From assembly GCF_001420715.1 (NCBI RefSeq), contig NZ_LJJC01000015.1:398242-462241 (forward strand): 64,000 nucleotides of DNA. The letters are read 5' to 3'. The notes beneath the pieces are model-generated. The model was not told where the DNA came from. It made no database searches and was given only the letters and a program-made list of their open reading frames with translations. The DNA is from Heyndrickxia shackletonii. GTDB taxonomy: Bacteria > Bacillota > Bacilli > Bacillales > Bacillaceae_C. The translations under genes and the position numbers were made by a program. This document shows, one piece after another, positions 34,648-44,179 of this stretch (the first letter of the stretch is position 1; the number at the start of each line of letters is the position of its first letter).

Positions 34648-35100
34648 ATGACATTTTATGGATTTATATTGCTCGTTCACATTATTGCTGCGGTAGCCGG
34701 ATTAGGTGCAAGCTTTGCAATGCCATTGGTGATTAAATATCCTAAAACTGTGGAACAAGCTAAATTTGCCTTGCTTTTGAACAAACATATTGAGAAACCG
34801 GTTAAATATGGAAGTATCGTTCTTCTTCTAACGGGACTTATACTTGGATTCCTCAACCTCGATCTATTCAAACATGGCTGGTATATTGCCTCTCTTGTTA
34901 TTTACATACTTGTACAGCCGATTGTTGCCGGTATTCTTCCAAAAAGACTAAAACAAATGGAACAAATTCTTGCCGAGCATAATAAAGAAGACATTCCGGA
35001 GGCTTATCAAGTGCTGAACAGTGGCTTACGTCCATTTAATTGGATTATACATGGAGCAGCAATCATTTTAATCATCTTAATGACGATAAAACCATTTTGA
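34648..35100 (+). CDS. DUF2269-family membrane protein
   Basis: A 150-aa protein with four transmembrane helices (residues ~4-26, 52-72, 78-98, 130-148). It starts FILLVHIIAAVAGLGASFAMP, as DUF2269 proteins do, with conserved His. The function is unknown; heme or redox-related roles have been suggested for the fold, which I cannot test here. The SD AAAGGAGG lies 7 nt before the ATG; own terminator. Confidence 0.8.
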   Translation: MTFYGFILLVHIIAAVAGLGASFAMPLVIKYPKTVEQAKFALLLNKHIEKPVKYGSIVLLLTGLILGFLNLDLFKHGWYIASLVIYILVQPIVAGILPKRLKQMEQILAEHNKEDIPEAYQVLNSGLRPFNWIIHGAAIILIILMTIKPF

Positions 35101-35104
35101 GATT

Positions 35105-35128
35105 ACGGGTAAATATACCCGCTTTTTT
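35105..35128 (+). terminator. Rho-independent terminator
   Basis: ACGGGTA-AATA-TACCCGC followed by TTTTTT. Confidence 0.85.
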
Positions 35129-35280
35129 ATTTTTCACAATAACAAAATCTTACTTTTATTCATATTATTATAACATTTTAGTATTGATGTAATTTTCCTT
35201 TACTTAGCAATTTTTGCATGCTAATATACATATCGCGAGACAAAATTTGATTTACAATGCAACAGGAGGTTTAGCACAAT

Positions 35281-35814
35281 ATGAAAAAGCAATGGTTAAT
35301 CGCTTTAGGGCTAGCACTTGTGGTGGCGCTTACAACAGCTTGTTCTAATAGTGATTCTACTAAATCAGACTCAAAGACTACCAGCAATAAAACGGAAACA
35401 GCAGCAAATGCAAAAGCAGATATGATGCAATTTTATATGAATCTAGTGGATAAAATTAACTCTGCAGACAAAGACATCAATGCATATGAATCAGCATTAA
35501 CAGCAGATCCAAAGCCATCTGCCGATGAATTGGCAAGTTTAAAAGAAAAAGCTGCGGCTGTAGCACCAAATGTTGAAGCCAATATTAAAGAATTGAAGAT
35601 TCCATCTGGATTAAAGGACAAAAAATCAGATCTTGAAGCTATTTTAAAAGATTTAGAGGCTACATACCAATTAAAAGCAAATGAATTAAAAAAAGATCAA
35701 CCATCATTAGATGCTGCTAACGCTAAGTTTTCTTCAGCAGATGACGCATTAGGTAAGTTATTACAAAGCGTAGGTCTTGCAAAGGCTAGTTTAAATAATG
35801 ATGTGAATTCTTAA
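35281..35814 (+). CDS. YkyA-like lipoprotein
   Basis: A 177-aa protein with a lipoprotein signal (MKKQWLIALGLALVVALTTAC, lipobox LTTAC with Cys21). A Ser/Lys/Thr-rich linker and a helical, Lys/Ala-rich domain follow, probably a coiled coil on the outer face of the membrane. The shape resembles the YkyA cell-wall-binding lipoproteins but sequence support is modest. The SD AGGAGG lies 11 nt before the ATG. Confidence 0.75.
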   Translation: MKKQWLIALGLALVVALTTACSNSDSTKSDSKTTSNKTETAANAKADMMQFYMNLVDKINSADKDINAYESALTADPKPSADELASLKEKAAAVAPNVEANIKELKIPSGLKDKKSDLEAILKDLEATYQLKANELKKDQPSLDAANAKFSSADDALGKLLQSVGLAKASLNNDVNS

Positions 35815-35821
35815 ATAATAT

Positions 35822-35857
35822 AAAAAATCAGCCATCTCAGGAGATGGCTGATTTTTT
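35822..35857. terminator. Bidirectional terminator
   Basis: AAAAAATCAGCCATCTC-AGGA-GATGGCTGATTTTTT between the lipoprotein gene and the convergent helicase gene. Confidence 0.92.
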
Positions 35858-35873
35858 GTGTTGGAGACATTGC

Positions 35874-37076
35874 TTACCTTTTTCCTCTTTGTTGTTTACG
35901 ATTCTCGGGTTTCCTTCCGCTTCTTTGATTCAAGCGATCACTTCCACTTTTAGCGTCCACTATTTTGCCGCCAACCAATGCCTTTTGGTGAGCTTCCACA
36001 TTCAGTTCACGACAGAACTGTTTAAGCTTTCTCTCCTCCCGCTCTGTAACAATGGATATTACGGTTCCTGCAGTCGATCCAAGTCTGCCGGTACGTCCGG
36101 AGCGATGAACAAATTGGGATAGTTCTTCCGGAAAATCATAATGAATAACGTGAGTCAATCCAGGTAAGTCCAATCCCCTAGCTGCCACCTCAGTAACGAG
36201 TAAAAATTGTGTGTCACCTTGCTGGAATAATTTTATCGCTTTTGCCCGCTCTTCCTTTTTCAAATCACTATGCAGTTCCCCAATTGACATTGCTTTAAAC
36301 CGCAGTTTTTCAGCTAATACAGAAAGATTTCCAATATCCCTTACGAAAACAAGAGCTTGAAATCTTTCTGCTGCACTTAGCTTACGAAGTACATCGATTT
36401 TTTCCCGTGCATCACTTAAAAAATACTGGTATTCCACACTTGGGGATTCCTTTACGGTAATATTAATAAATTCTGGACTCTTCATCATCGCCGTTGCCTT
36501 TTCAATCGCTTCCGGTGATACGGTAGCAGAAAATAAAAGGAGCTGCCGATCGCTTAATGTGGACTTCACTATTCCAGAGATAGCCTGCTTATATTCAGGC
36601 AGCAACAATTGATCGCCTTCATCCAATACAATTGTTTTTACCTCATGCATTTTTAGCTTTTTCTGCGTGATAAGTTCATAAATACGACCTGGTGTGCCAA
36701 CAACGATTTGCGGTCTCTTTTTTAATTTTTCAAGCTGACGTTTTAAATTGGCTCCTCCAATGAAAGAAGCCGCTAAAATATCTGCTCCTTCGGTCCATTT
36801 TTGAATTTCTTCAAGGATTTGCATCACTAATTCTCTTGAAGGAGCAAGAACAACAGCTTGAACTCCTTTATTTTCCTGGTTGATTCGTTGCAGCAATGGA
36901 AGTAAATAAGCAACCGTTTTTCCTGATCCAGTCGGTGAGCTTGCAATAATATCCTTGCCTTCTAAAATGTGCGGCATGGCTTCCGCTTGAACCGCCGTTG
37001 GATTCTTAAAGCCGGCTTTTTCCCAATTCTTTTTTATAAAAGATTGATATGATTCTAAACTTGAATTTCCGTTCAA
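35874..37076 (-). CDS. yfmL: DEAD-box RNA helicase (YfmL-like)
   Basis: A 400-aa helicase core: Q-motif F-(x)-NPTAVQAEAMP, motif I SSPTGSGKT (~62-70), motif II DEGD instead of DEAD, motif III SAT, and motif VI HRSGRTGR, with a short basic tail. B. subtilis YfmL is a short DEAD-box protein of this type that helps 50S ribosome biogenesis. yfmM, its neighbour in B. subtilis, lies 1.3 kb away here. The start is a TTG at 37076, 8 nt after AAAGGAG; longer frames have no SD. Confidence 0.87.
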   Translation of the reverse strand: MNGNSSLESYQSFIKKNWEKAGFKNPTAVQAEAMPHILEGKDIIASSPTGSGKTVAYLLPLLQRINQENKGVQAVVLAPSRELVMQILEEIQKWTEGADILAASFIGGANLKRQLEKLKKRPQIVVGTPGRIYELITQKKLKMHEVKTIVLDEGDQLLLPEYKQAISGIVKSTLSDRQLLLFSATVSPEAIEKATAMMKSPEFINITVKESPSVEYQYFLSDAREKIDVLRKLSAAERFQALVFVRDIGNLSVLAEKLRFKAMSIGELHSDLKKEERAKAIKLFQQGDTQFLLVTEVAARGLDLPGLTHVIHYDFPEELSQFVHRSGRTGRLGSTAGTVISIVTEREERKLKQFCRELNVEAHQKALVGGKIVDAKSGSDRLNQRSGRKPENRKQQRGKR

Positions 37077-37243
37077 TATGCTGACTCCTTTTGTCTCAAA
37101 AACTTGATATGCTTTATCATACACTAATGTTCCAATACAAGACAAACCCCTAACTTTCATTATCCTTTTATTCGTCCTCATAATCTACACTAATATGGAC
37201 ATAATGAAAATGAAAAAATATCCGTTGTTAGGGGAATGGAATC

Positions 37244-38677
37244 GTGAAGCAATTGTTTAAATTAAGCTCCTCTTGGTTTCCTATTTGGTTAATATCATTA
37301 TTAATGCTTGTCATGGTATGTGTGTATCTGCCAATTTTCAAAGGCGCAAAACAAAATATGTCTGATGTTCCTCTCATTATCGTGAATGAAGATAAGGGAA
37401 AAGTTGGTGATGCTATATTATTAAATCTTATCGAGAAGCAAAATGGAAATTCCTTCAAATGGGTTGTCGATAAAAGCAGGAAACAAGCATTGATGGATTT
37501 AAGAAATAACAAAGCATACGGCGCATTGATTATTCCTTCTAACTATTCAAAAGGACTAGGCAATGTACATGACACACTAATATCAGGTATTAGCAATAGT
37601 AAACCCGCAAAATTAGAAGTTTTATTGAATGAAGGGATTGGGCAAACGGCATCCATGATTGCGAGTAATACCCTTCAAACCGTCGCTTTAACTGCTTCTA
37701 AAGGAATTAGCAGTCAACTAAAAAATGAACTAGCACAAAGAGGAATGAGAGTAGCTCCGGAGAATGCTTCACTATTAGACAATCCTGTACAGGTTATTTC
37801 AAAAAATGTGCTTGGGCTGCCGGTTAATCTTAATAAAGGAATGACACCGTTTGTTATGGCCCTTATTTCATCCATCACTGGGATGTTGGGAGCAAATATG
37901 ATCCATGGATATCTTTTGCGAGGAAATGGGACTTTGAAGAATAGGGGCTCTGCATTAAGTGAATCTGAAGTCCTCCAATCAGAAATAATATTTGGTGTGA
38001 TTTTAACTTTTTGTGTTTCTATTGTGATACAGCTCGGTGTATTTGGCCTTTTCGGGAGCGCACATGCTTCGAGCATTTGGATGATATTTTTATTCACTTT
38101 TTTCAGTATTACTACCATGTTTTTGTTATTTAAAACGATTGCGGTTTTTTTAGGCGGATGGGGAATGTTAGTAATGTTCCCATTAAATTTTATGGGGATA
38201 TTTTCGAGCGGAGGAGCATTTCCTCTATCAACATTACCAATCGTTCATCGATTGTTCAGTTTTATTTTACCTACGAGATATATTGTAGACGGCATAAGGG
38301 CATTACTCTATTATGACGGAAGATTGCAAGCAGGACTGGGGAATGCATTATATGCACTATCCATCTATTTTATTTTGACATTGGCGATTCTTATTGCATT
38401 TATAAATCTAACTAAAAATTATAAAGAAGCTGTTGTAGATGAAAGCGGAAAGAAGATTGAAGTAGAAGTGGAAAATGAAATTCCTCATAAATCTTCTGAC
38501 CATGAAAGAGAGAAGCACCATGCTAAAGGGGAAAAAGATGAGATGTTTCGTCAAGCGTTAAGTAATTTAGCAAAAGGGAATCCAGAAGATGCTCGTAATT
38601 TAAAAAAAGAACATCGTGAAATGAATGATGATGAGTTCCGAAATGCATTAAGATCTTTACATAAAAAAGATAAGTGA
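37244..38677 (+). CDS. YhgE/Pip-like ABC-2 type membrane protein
   Basis: A 477-aa protein. An N-terminal helix (residues ~10-30) and the extracytoplasmic DVPLIIVNEDKG...YGALIIPSNYSKGL segment are followed by about five C-terminal helices with an ABC-2 permease arrangement, as in the YhgE/Pip and DUF3533 families. The tail from ~residue 395 is charged and repetitive, with two copies of an FRxAL(S/R)xL motif (MFRQALSNLAKG, EFRNALRSLHKK). The exported substrate is unknown; ESX/T7SS-type or phage-infection proteins share the fold. It starts at a GTG with GGGG 9 nt upstream and has no ATPase partner. Confidence 0.75.
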   Translation: MKQLFKLSSSWFPIWLISLLMLVMVCVYLPIFKGAKQNMSDVPLIIVNEDKGKVGDAILLNLIEKQNGNSFKWVVDKSRKQALMDLRNNKAYGALIIPSNYSKGLGNVHDTLISGISNSKPAKLEVLLNEGIGQTASMIASNTLQTVALTASKGISSQLKNELAQRGMRVAPENASLLDNPVQVISKNVLGLPVNLNKGMTPFVMALISSITGMLGANMIHGYLLRGNGTLKNRGSALSESEVLQSEIIFGVILTFCVSIVIQLGVFGLFGSAHASSIWMIFLFTFFSITTMFLLFKTIAVFLGGWGMLVMFPLNFMGIFSSGGAFPLSTLPIVHRLFSFILPTRYIVDGIRALLYYDGRLQAGLGNALYALSIYFILTLAILIAFINLTKNYKEAVVDESGKKIEVEVENEIPHKSSDHEREKHHAKGEKDEMFRQALSNLAKGNPEDARNLKKEHREMNDDEFRNALRSLHKKDK

Positions 38678-38759
38678 TACAAGTGTGACTTAAAAAACAA
38701 ACTGTATCTACGCCCTATTAATGGTATGGAAACTCATTAAAGTAATGGAGAGATAGTAA

Positions 38760-39284
38760 ATGAAAGTATATATTGTATACGATAGTGAAGGCGGGCATAC
38801 GGAAGCTTTAGCGAGAGCGATTGGTCGTGGAGCAGAAGAAACGGGAATAGCAACAGTATATGTAAAACATGTCGATGAAGCCGATGTCCATACGCTTCCG
38901 GAAATGGATGCGATCATTTGGGGATGTCCCGGCCATTTTGGAAGTGTTAGTTCAGGATTAAAAAAGTGGATTGATAAGCTTGGTTATCTATGGGCACGCG
39001 GAAAGCTCGTGGATAAAGTTGGCGCTGTTTTTTGTACAATAGCCACAACACATGGAGGATTAGAGGCAACATTACTAAACCTTATTACCCCAATGCTTCA
39101 TCAGGGCATGATTATTGTAGGATTGCCAGGTAATATACCGGAAAACGCTCTTTACGGTTCTTATTATGGTGTCGGAATATCTTGCCCGATTGAAAGCTCG
39201 ACCCTATTAAATGAGCAAGATCAGGCACTGGGAAGAGCGTTAGGAGAACGTGTTGTTCAAGTAACATCTCACCTCAGGAGGTAG
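38760..39284 (+). CDS. Flavodoxin-like NAD(P)H:quinone oxidoreductase (WrbA family)
   Basis: A 174-aa flavodoxin fold: FMN phosphate loop [21 protein letters not shown] (~6-26), [18 protein letters not shown] (~59-76) and [12 protein letters not shown] (~100-111), all WrbA-like. It is a cytoplasmic FMN-dependent quinone reductase. The SD GGAGAG lies 6-8 nt before the ATG; terminator after. Confidence 0.88.
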   Translation: MKVYIVYDSEGGHTEALARAIGRGAEETGIATVYVKHVDEADVHTLPEMDAIIWGCPGHFGSVSSGLKKWIDKLGYLWARGKLVDKVGAVFCTIATTHGGLEATLLNLITPMLHQGMIIVGLPGNIPENALYGSYYGVGISCPIESSTLLNEQDQALGRALGERVVQVTSHLRR

Positions 39285-39316
39285 ATAAAAAGGAAATGAA
39301 ACCAATTATATACCTC

Positions 39317-39353
39317 AAAAAACCCTCTAATAAATTGGTTTTAGAGGGTTTTT
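39317..39353. terminator. Bidirectional terminator
   Basis: AAAAAACCCTCTAA-(10 nt)-TTAGAGGGTTTTT between the flavodoxin gene and the convergent amidase gene. Confidence 0.92.
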
Positions 39354-39359
39354 CATGTT

Positions 39360-40853
39360 TTATTTTGTTTCCTCAAACGATTTTAAAACCGGTGCTTTTC
39401 TAACCTGGGTTGCTTGCTCAAACGCATATGCCAATTTTATTAAAGTTGGTTCACTGTATGCAGTTCCTGTAAAGGTAATACTGACAGGTTCCCCATCTTT
39501 TGTATAGCCTGCTGGCACCGTTATGGAAGGATATCCCGCCTTGGCTCCGATACTATCACTAAAATCTTGCGGAAAAATGATTGCCTCGACCTTATGTTCC
39601 TTTAACACGTAATCAATTCCTTGTTCCGTGGATAAATAGATATCCTGTTCAAGGGCTTGTATATATTCCATTTCTGTCAATGTCCCGCTAGTTGCCTCTG
39701 ATTTTTCTAATACGGCCTGTCCATATTTCAACATTTTTTCTGGGTTATTCTTATTAAACTCAATTAGATCCTTTAAGGAATGAACCGGAAGACTTGAGTC
39801 CACTTGACGCAAATAAGCATTTATATCTGTTTTAAATTCATAGGTTAATACAGCATAGCTCCAATTAGTTTTTGCAGATGGGATGGAAATATCAGATAAA
39901 ATCGCTCCGCACTCTTCTATTCGTTTAAGCGCATTCTCGACAATCGCTAATTGTTCTTCACTTAAATGGTTAAAATAATCATCCCTCGCAACACCGAGTC
40001 GGGCTCCTTTTAGACCATCCTTTTGCAGAAATTCAGTAAAATCTACCATATTTAATTCTGTATTGGTTAAAGTAGCCGGATCTTCTGTATCATGCTTCGT
40101 TAAAGCAGATAACAGAATAGCTGCATCCATTACGGTTCTTGCCATTGGCCCAGCAGTATCTTGACTATGCGCGATTGGAATAATGCCGCTTCTGCTTATT
40201 AGCCCTAATGTTGGTTTTATCCCAACTAATGAATTTTGGGTTGCAGGATTTAAAATGGACCCTGAAGTCTCTGTGCCGATCGCTGCTGCTGCAAAATTAG
40301 CTGCAATCGCAGCACCAGAACCGGAACTGGAGCCTCCGACATCAAACACTCCCGGACCGTATGGATTTAATACTTGTCCACCTCTTGAACTGTATCCACT
40401 CGGCATATTATCCGCCATAAAATTCGCCCATTCCGTCATATTGGTTTTTCCAAGAATAACGGCACCTGCTTCTCTTAGCTGTTTCACCACAAAAGAATCC
40501 TTAGGTGCTACAGACTCTGCTAGTGCTAAGGAACCTGCACTTGTATGCATTTTATCATGAGTATCAATATTATCTTTAATGAGGATAGGAATTCCATGTA
40601 GTGGTCCTCTTGGGCCTTTTAGTTTTCTCTCTGCATCTAATCCAGCAGCAATTTGTACCGCATCCGGGTTGACTTCAAGTATGGAATTTATTTTTGGGCC
40701 ATTCTTATCCAATTGAGCGATCCTCTGCAAGTACATCAGGACAAGTTCCTTTGATGTTAATTCACCATTTTCCATTTTTTTCTGCATATCAGAAATGGTT
40801 GCTTCTACTATCCATTCCTTCTGTAATATTTCTAATTTTGGATTTTCCATCAT
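39360..40853 (-). CDS. Amidase signature family protein
   Basis: A 497-aa amidase with the Ser-cisSer-Lys triad: Lys in PILIKDNIDT (~93), the Gly/Ser block VGGSSSGSGAA (~170), and the nucleophile Ser region GTETSGSILNPATQNSLVGIKPT (~194-216). It hydrolyses a carboxamide in the cytoplasm. It is unlike GatA in lacking gatC/gatB neighbours and in its C-terminal sequence, and resembles Bacillus amidases of unknown substrate. The SD AAAGGGG lies 6-9 nt before paired ATGs. Confidence 0.88.
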   Translation of the reverse strand: MMENPKLEILQKEWIVEATISDMQKKMENGELTSKELVLMYLQRIAQLDKNGPKINSILEVNPDAVQIAAGLDAERKLKGPRGPLHGIPILIKDNIDTHDKMHTSAGSLALAESVAPKDSFVVKQLREAGAVILGKTNMTEWANFMADNMPSGYSSRGGQVLNPYGPGVFDVGGSSSGSGAAIAANFAAAAIGTETSGSILNPATQNSLVGIKPTLGLISRSGIIPIAHSQDTAGPMARTVMDAAILLSALTKHDTEDPATLTNTELNMVDFTEFLQKDGLKGARLGVARDDYFNHLSEEQLAIVENALKRIEECGAILSDISIPSAKTNWSYAVLTYEFKTDINAYLRQVDSSLPVHSLKDLIEFNKNNPEKMLKYGQAVLEKSEATSGTLTEMEYIQALEQDIYLSTEQGIDYVLKEHKVEAIIFPQDFSDSIGAKAGYPSITVPAGYTKDGEPVSITFTGTAYSEPTLIKLAYAFEQATQVRKAPVLKSFEETK

Positions 40854-41097
40854 TGTTTCCCCTTTTTATTTTCTTACTATATAAATTCTTGATTAGGGAT
40901 AAAAATCCTTTATAAAAAATTCGCTTAGTATGACGTAAGTCTCCAATGCCATTTTGCACGATTTTTTTGCAGTTAGGGGAATGTTCAACGGAAACAGCGA
41001 TTGCCACCATTTCAACGATAGTGATTGCTAATACATTAGAGAGTTTGGATTGTTATTCCTTCAACAATTATCTTTACATTAATATGCTTTCTTTCAT

Positions 41098-41130
41098 AAA
41101 AAAACCAATGATCCCGGTCATTGGTTTTTT
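41098..41130 (-). terminator. Rho-independent terminator of cotSA operon
   Basis: AAAAAACCAATGA-TCCCGG-TCATTGGTTTTTT, directly after the cotSA-like stop codon on the minus strand. Confidence 0.9.
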
Positions 41131-41134
41131 ATCC

Positions 41135-42799
41135 TTACATAGGTTTCCATCTATAATTAATCGATTTGATGATCTTTTCGTGCACTTTTATAGAGGTAAC
41201 TATACTTTTTTCAGCAGTTCTATATTTTCTGTTTGAAAGAAGCTTCCTGGAATTCTCTTTTCGATATCGTCTGGTATACCTTTCATCTCTATATTTTCTT
41301 TCTCCTCTTGAAGATCTTTTTCGTTTGTGGTGTGTATAATATTTCGAATCTTTCTCGCGCTTTCGTTTGTGATGGGTAGAGTATCTCGAATCTTCCTTGT
41401 GCTTTCGTTTGCGATGAGTAGAGGATCTCGAATCTTCCTCGTGCTTTCGTTTGCGATGCGTAGAGGATCTCGAATCTTCCTCGTGCTTTCGTTTGTGATG
41501 CGTAGAGTATTTCGAATCTTTCTCGTGCTTTCGCTTATGATGCGTGGAGTATTTCGAATCTTCCTCATGCTTTCGTTTCCGATCGCGAATCTCCTCAATA
41601 TCAATAATTTTACTATCGTCGTGAGGGTTTTCAACTTCGACGATAACTTCAGAAGATTGAAGAGATTGTTCCCATACCTCTAGCACATCGTTGGCTACTC
41701 TGTCCCACGTATATTTTGATATCGCTAGATTTCTTCCTGTCTCTCCCATTCTTTTCATCAAAGATTTGCTTGATAATATCTCACTAATTTTATCTACAAA
41801 TTCGCTCGGGTCTTCTGGGTTTCCAACGACAAGTCCATTCTCATTTCTTTCAATAATTTCCTGATTTCCACCTCTTGCGGTCGTTACAATTGGAAGACCG
41901 GCTGCCATTGCTTCGTAATGCACTCTCGCAAGTGGTTCCTGCCATTGTGACGTACAAACAAAGAGATCACTTGCCGCATACCAATTTTGAATCTCGCTTG
42001 GCGAAACAAAACCAGTTGTAATAACAGGTACTGGTGATTTATTGGCCAATGCTCTGACGTAAGCAACATAATCTGTCACATCATTTTGACTAAACCATTT
42101 ACTTCCGACAATGACAAGAGCAAGATCATTGAATTTTTTTGCTAGCTCCGGTAATGCCCTAACTAACCGATCTACACCTTTATTATTGGAAAGTCTCCCT
42201 GTAAACAATATAACGGTTTTACCTTCTAAACCATGCTTTTCCCGAAGCTCATTTCGGATATTCTGCATCTTTTCATGATGTCCAGGTAAAAACCGTTCTA
42301 TGTCTACTCCTGAATAAATAGTACGTATTTTGTCCGCAGCTTGGGGGAAATAACGTTTAATTTCCTCACCGATATAATTACTAATTGTCACGATATTCGA
42401 AACCTCTTCAATAACAGCGGAAGCTTCCTCCGGTTCAATTTTGTCAGGTTTAAACATATCATTGTGCATACTCAAAGTAATTTTTGAATTTGGTGCAATT
42501 TTCCTTATAGGAAGGACAAGGCGTGGACGGTTAAAAATATGAATAAGGTCAAATTGATTGGATTCAAGATAAGAAATAACGCCTTCTCTATAAATTTCAA
42601 AAACTGTACCTGGTACCCTTACATAATGGACTCCATCCAACGTTTCTTCGTCAGGGAGTGAATCAGCATTAACTCCTAGTACCGTTATATCATGGGACTT
42701 GCTTAAATATGGAAGAATTCCAGATATATAGGTTTGAATCGCACCTCCTAATACGGGTGGAACAGGGAGTTTTTCTGTACAAATCATTAAGATTCTCAT
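41135..42799 (-). CDS. cotSA: CotSA-like spore coat glycosyltransferase with basic repeat tail
   Basis: A 554-aa protein. Residues 1-~385 are a GT4 glycosyltransferase close to B. subtilis CotSA: MRILMICTEKLPVPPVLGGA, SMHNDMFKPDKI, FTGRLSNNKGVDRL, and WQEPLARVHYEAMAAGLP with the E-x7-E nucleotide-sugar motif. Unlike CotSA (about 377 aa) it continues with six 14-residue Lys/His/Ser/Tyr-rich repeats (~408-491), an Arg/Tyr-rich stretch and the end IIKSINYRWKPM. The same ending occurs in the CotB protein of this window. The gene is translationally coupled to cotS (ATGA, SD AAAGGAG). It probably glycosylates coat or crust components, and the tail may fix it in the coat. Confidence 0.88.
   Translation of the reverse strand: MRILMICTEKLPVPPVLGGAIQTYISGILPYLSKSHDITVLGVNADSLPDEETLDGVHYVRVPGTVFEIYREGVISYLESNQFDLIHIFNRPRLVLPIRKIAPNSKITLSMHNDMFKPDKIEPEEASAVIEEVSNIVTISNYIGEEIKRYFPQAADKIRTIYSGVDIERFLPGHHEKMQNIRNELREKHGLEGKTVILFTGRLSNNKGVDRLVRALPELAKKFNDLALVIVGSKWFSQNDVTDYVAYVRALANKSPVPVITTGFVSPSEIQNWYAASDLFVCTSQWQEPLARVHYEAMAAGLPIVTTARGGNQEIIERNENGLVVGNPEDPSEFVDKISEILSSKSLMKRMGETGRNLAISKYTWDRVANDVLEVWEQSLQSSEVIVEVENPHDDSKIIDIEEIRDRKRKHEEDSKYSTHHKRKHEKDSKYSTHHKRKHEEDSRSSTHRKRKHEEDSRSSTHRKRKHKEDSRYSTHHKRKREKDSKYYTHHKRKRSSRGERKYRDERYTRRYRKENSRKLLSNRKYRTAEKSIVTSIKVHEKIIKSINYRWKPM
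41327..41578 (-). repeat. Six tandem 42-bp repeats inside cotSA
   Basis: Encode the unit KRKHEEDSKYSTHH with variants (K/E, SR/SK, YS/SS/YY, HH/HR). Copies three and four are identical at protein level. Confidence 0.9.
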
Positions 42800-43893
42800 T
42801 GTTTCACTCCTTTCCAGTCTTCTTGTAATTCTTGCAATACAGTCCATTTTGTTTTTTCCAGGTTGACAATACTCCTTATCATTATTTTTGTTTCATTATT
42901 TAAAAATTTATCCGGCTCATACACTACTTCTTTAATATTCTTGTAAAACTCATTTGGCAGCGCCAAATCAATCATTAATATTTCATAAAGCTCCGGTGAT
43001 ATCGGATTTTCCTTATGGTAGGCTTGAATCATTTCTCTTATCCATGTTGTATCCCATTTCGTTAAATCTGCCATTGTACCGCTAATTAGCTTTCTTAAAT
43101 CACGAATCGGCAGATCATATGCCACCCCGTCAAGATCTATAATCCACATTCCATTCGGTCCCATTTGCCCATTGGACCAACCATAATCCTGATGTACTAG
43201 TCCCCAATTTTGATTACCGAGTTTCACCATTTCCGAATAGCTTGATTGGTTAAGGGCTTGTAATCCGGCTATTGCCTGTTTTTCAAATTCATCTAATACG
43301 AATAATAAATAGTAGCTTGCAGGCATCTCATTATATACACTCGCAATATTTCGAAACCAATCCATTTTCGTTACTATTTTTTTGTAGTTTTCCGGCCATT
43401 TATACAATCTGGACGCAATTTCTGCCCTGTGTGGCGGTACGTACCCTTTACTTAAACGATGAAATTCGCCAAGTGCTGCGCAAAGTTGCTTTGCGCCTTC
43501 TAAGTCCTTTGTGACAGGTGTAAGTGGCTCTATCCATTCAGCAACAAACCATAGCTTTCCGCCAGCCTCTACATAATTTTGCTGATCCTTCGTCTTAATA
43601 ATCATCGGCACCCTTGCCTTTTTAACATCTACTAGATACTCCTGAGCACCTAAACTGAACATACTTCTTGTCGGCCTTCGGTGTAAGAGCTTTAAACTCA
43701 TTGGTCCTTCATTTGTAGTAAGCTTCCAAATGGCACCTCCTTTATCGGGTTTTGTTGTAATGATTTGCATACTTTGTACGGAGAAATTGTAGCGTTCTAG
43801 TACCTTTTTTGCTAGATTTTCAATATATTCAGGTACAAAGAATTCATTCGAACCCGCTTCCTCTTCCCAAGGTCCAATTTTAATATTATCCAT
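42796..43893 (-). CDS. cotS: CotS-family spore coat protein (kinase-like)
   Basis: A 365-aa protein with the aminoglycoside-phosphotransferase-like fold of the CotS/CotI/YutH family. It has an N-terminal lobe with KGGAIWKLTTNEGPMSLKLL, a catalytic-loop-like GLVHQDYGWSN (~226-236) and a metal-site-like MWIIDLDG (~245-252). It is a spore inner-coat component that may phosphorylate a coat sugar or protein. It is the first gene of cotS-cotSA; the SD AGGAGGGG lies 4-8 nt before the ATG and a perfect sigma-K promoter lies 50 nt upstream. Gene order matches B. subtilis. Confidence 0.9.
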   Translation of the reverse strand: MDNIKIGPWEEEAGSNEFFVPEYIENLAKKVLERYNFSVQSMQIITTKPDKGGAIWKLTTNEGPMSLKLLHRRPTRSMFSLGAQEYLVDVKKARVPMIIKTKDQQNYVEAGGKLWFVAEWIEPLTPVTKDLEGAKQLCAALGEFHRLSKGYVPPHRAEIASRLYKWPENYKKIVTKMDWFRNIASVYNEMPASYYLLFVLDEFEKQAIAGLQALNQSSYSEMVKLGNQNWGLVHQDYGWSNGQMGPNGMWIIDLDGVAYDLPIRDLRKLISGTMADLTKWDTTWIREMIQAYHKENPISPELYEILMIDLALPNEFYKNIKEVVYEPDKFLNNETKIMIRSIVNLEKTKWTVLQELQEDWKGVKQ

Positions 43894-43941
43894 TTTTCCC
43901 CTCCTAGTTTTTTGAATTAGGGGTTTTAGTACATTTTGTAT

Positions 43942-43968
43942 TAATGTATGTCTTGAAAAAATTATTGT
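43942..43968 (-). promoter_or_regulatory. Sigma-K promoter of cotS-cotSA
   Basis: On the minus strand: AC, 16 nt, CATACATTA, an exact match to the sigma-K consensus (AC-N16-CATANNNTA), about 49 nt before the cotS start. Confidence 0.8.
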
Positions 43969-44179
43969 ATAGGTAGTTCACTCATTTATGGGTTAATAAA
44001 ATGTGCAAATGTAGGAAGCAGATTAATGCCCTATTATGATAGCTGTTTTTTAAACACAAATACCTAGTAAAATAAATAAATTTTTCTTTTCTAGGTCATT
44101 CCCACATACTCAATGTGTGTTTTCATCATAGAAAGAATAAACGACTAAAAAGTTAGTTTGACATAAGGAGGGAGAGAGA

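Noticed and set aside
41200-41634. 144-aa repeat ORF inside cotSA
   Set aside because: Shadow frame of the 42-bp repeats on the same strand, without SD.
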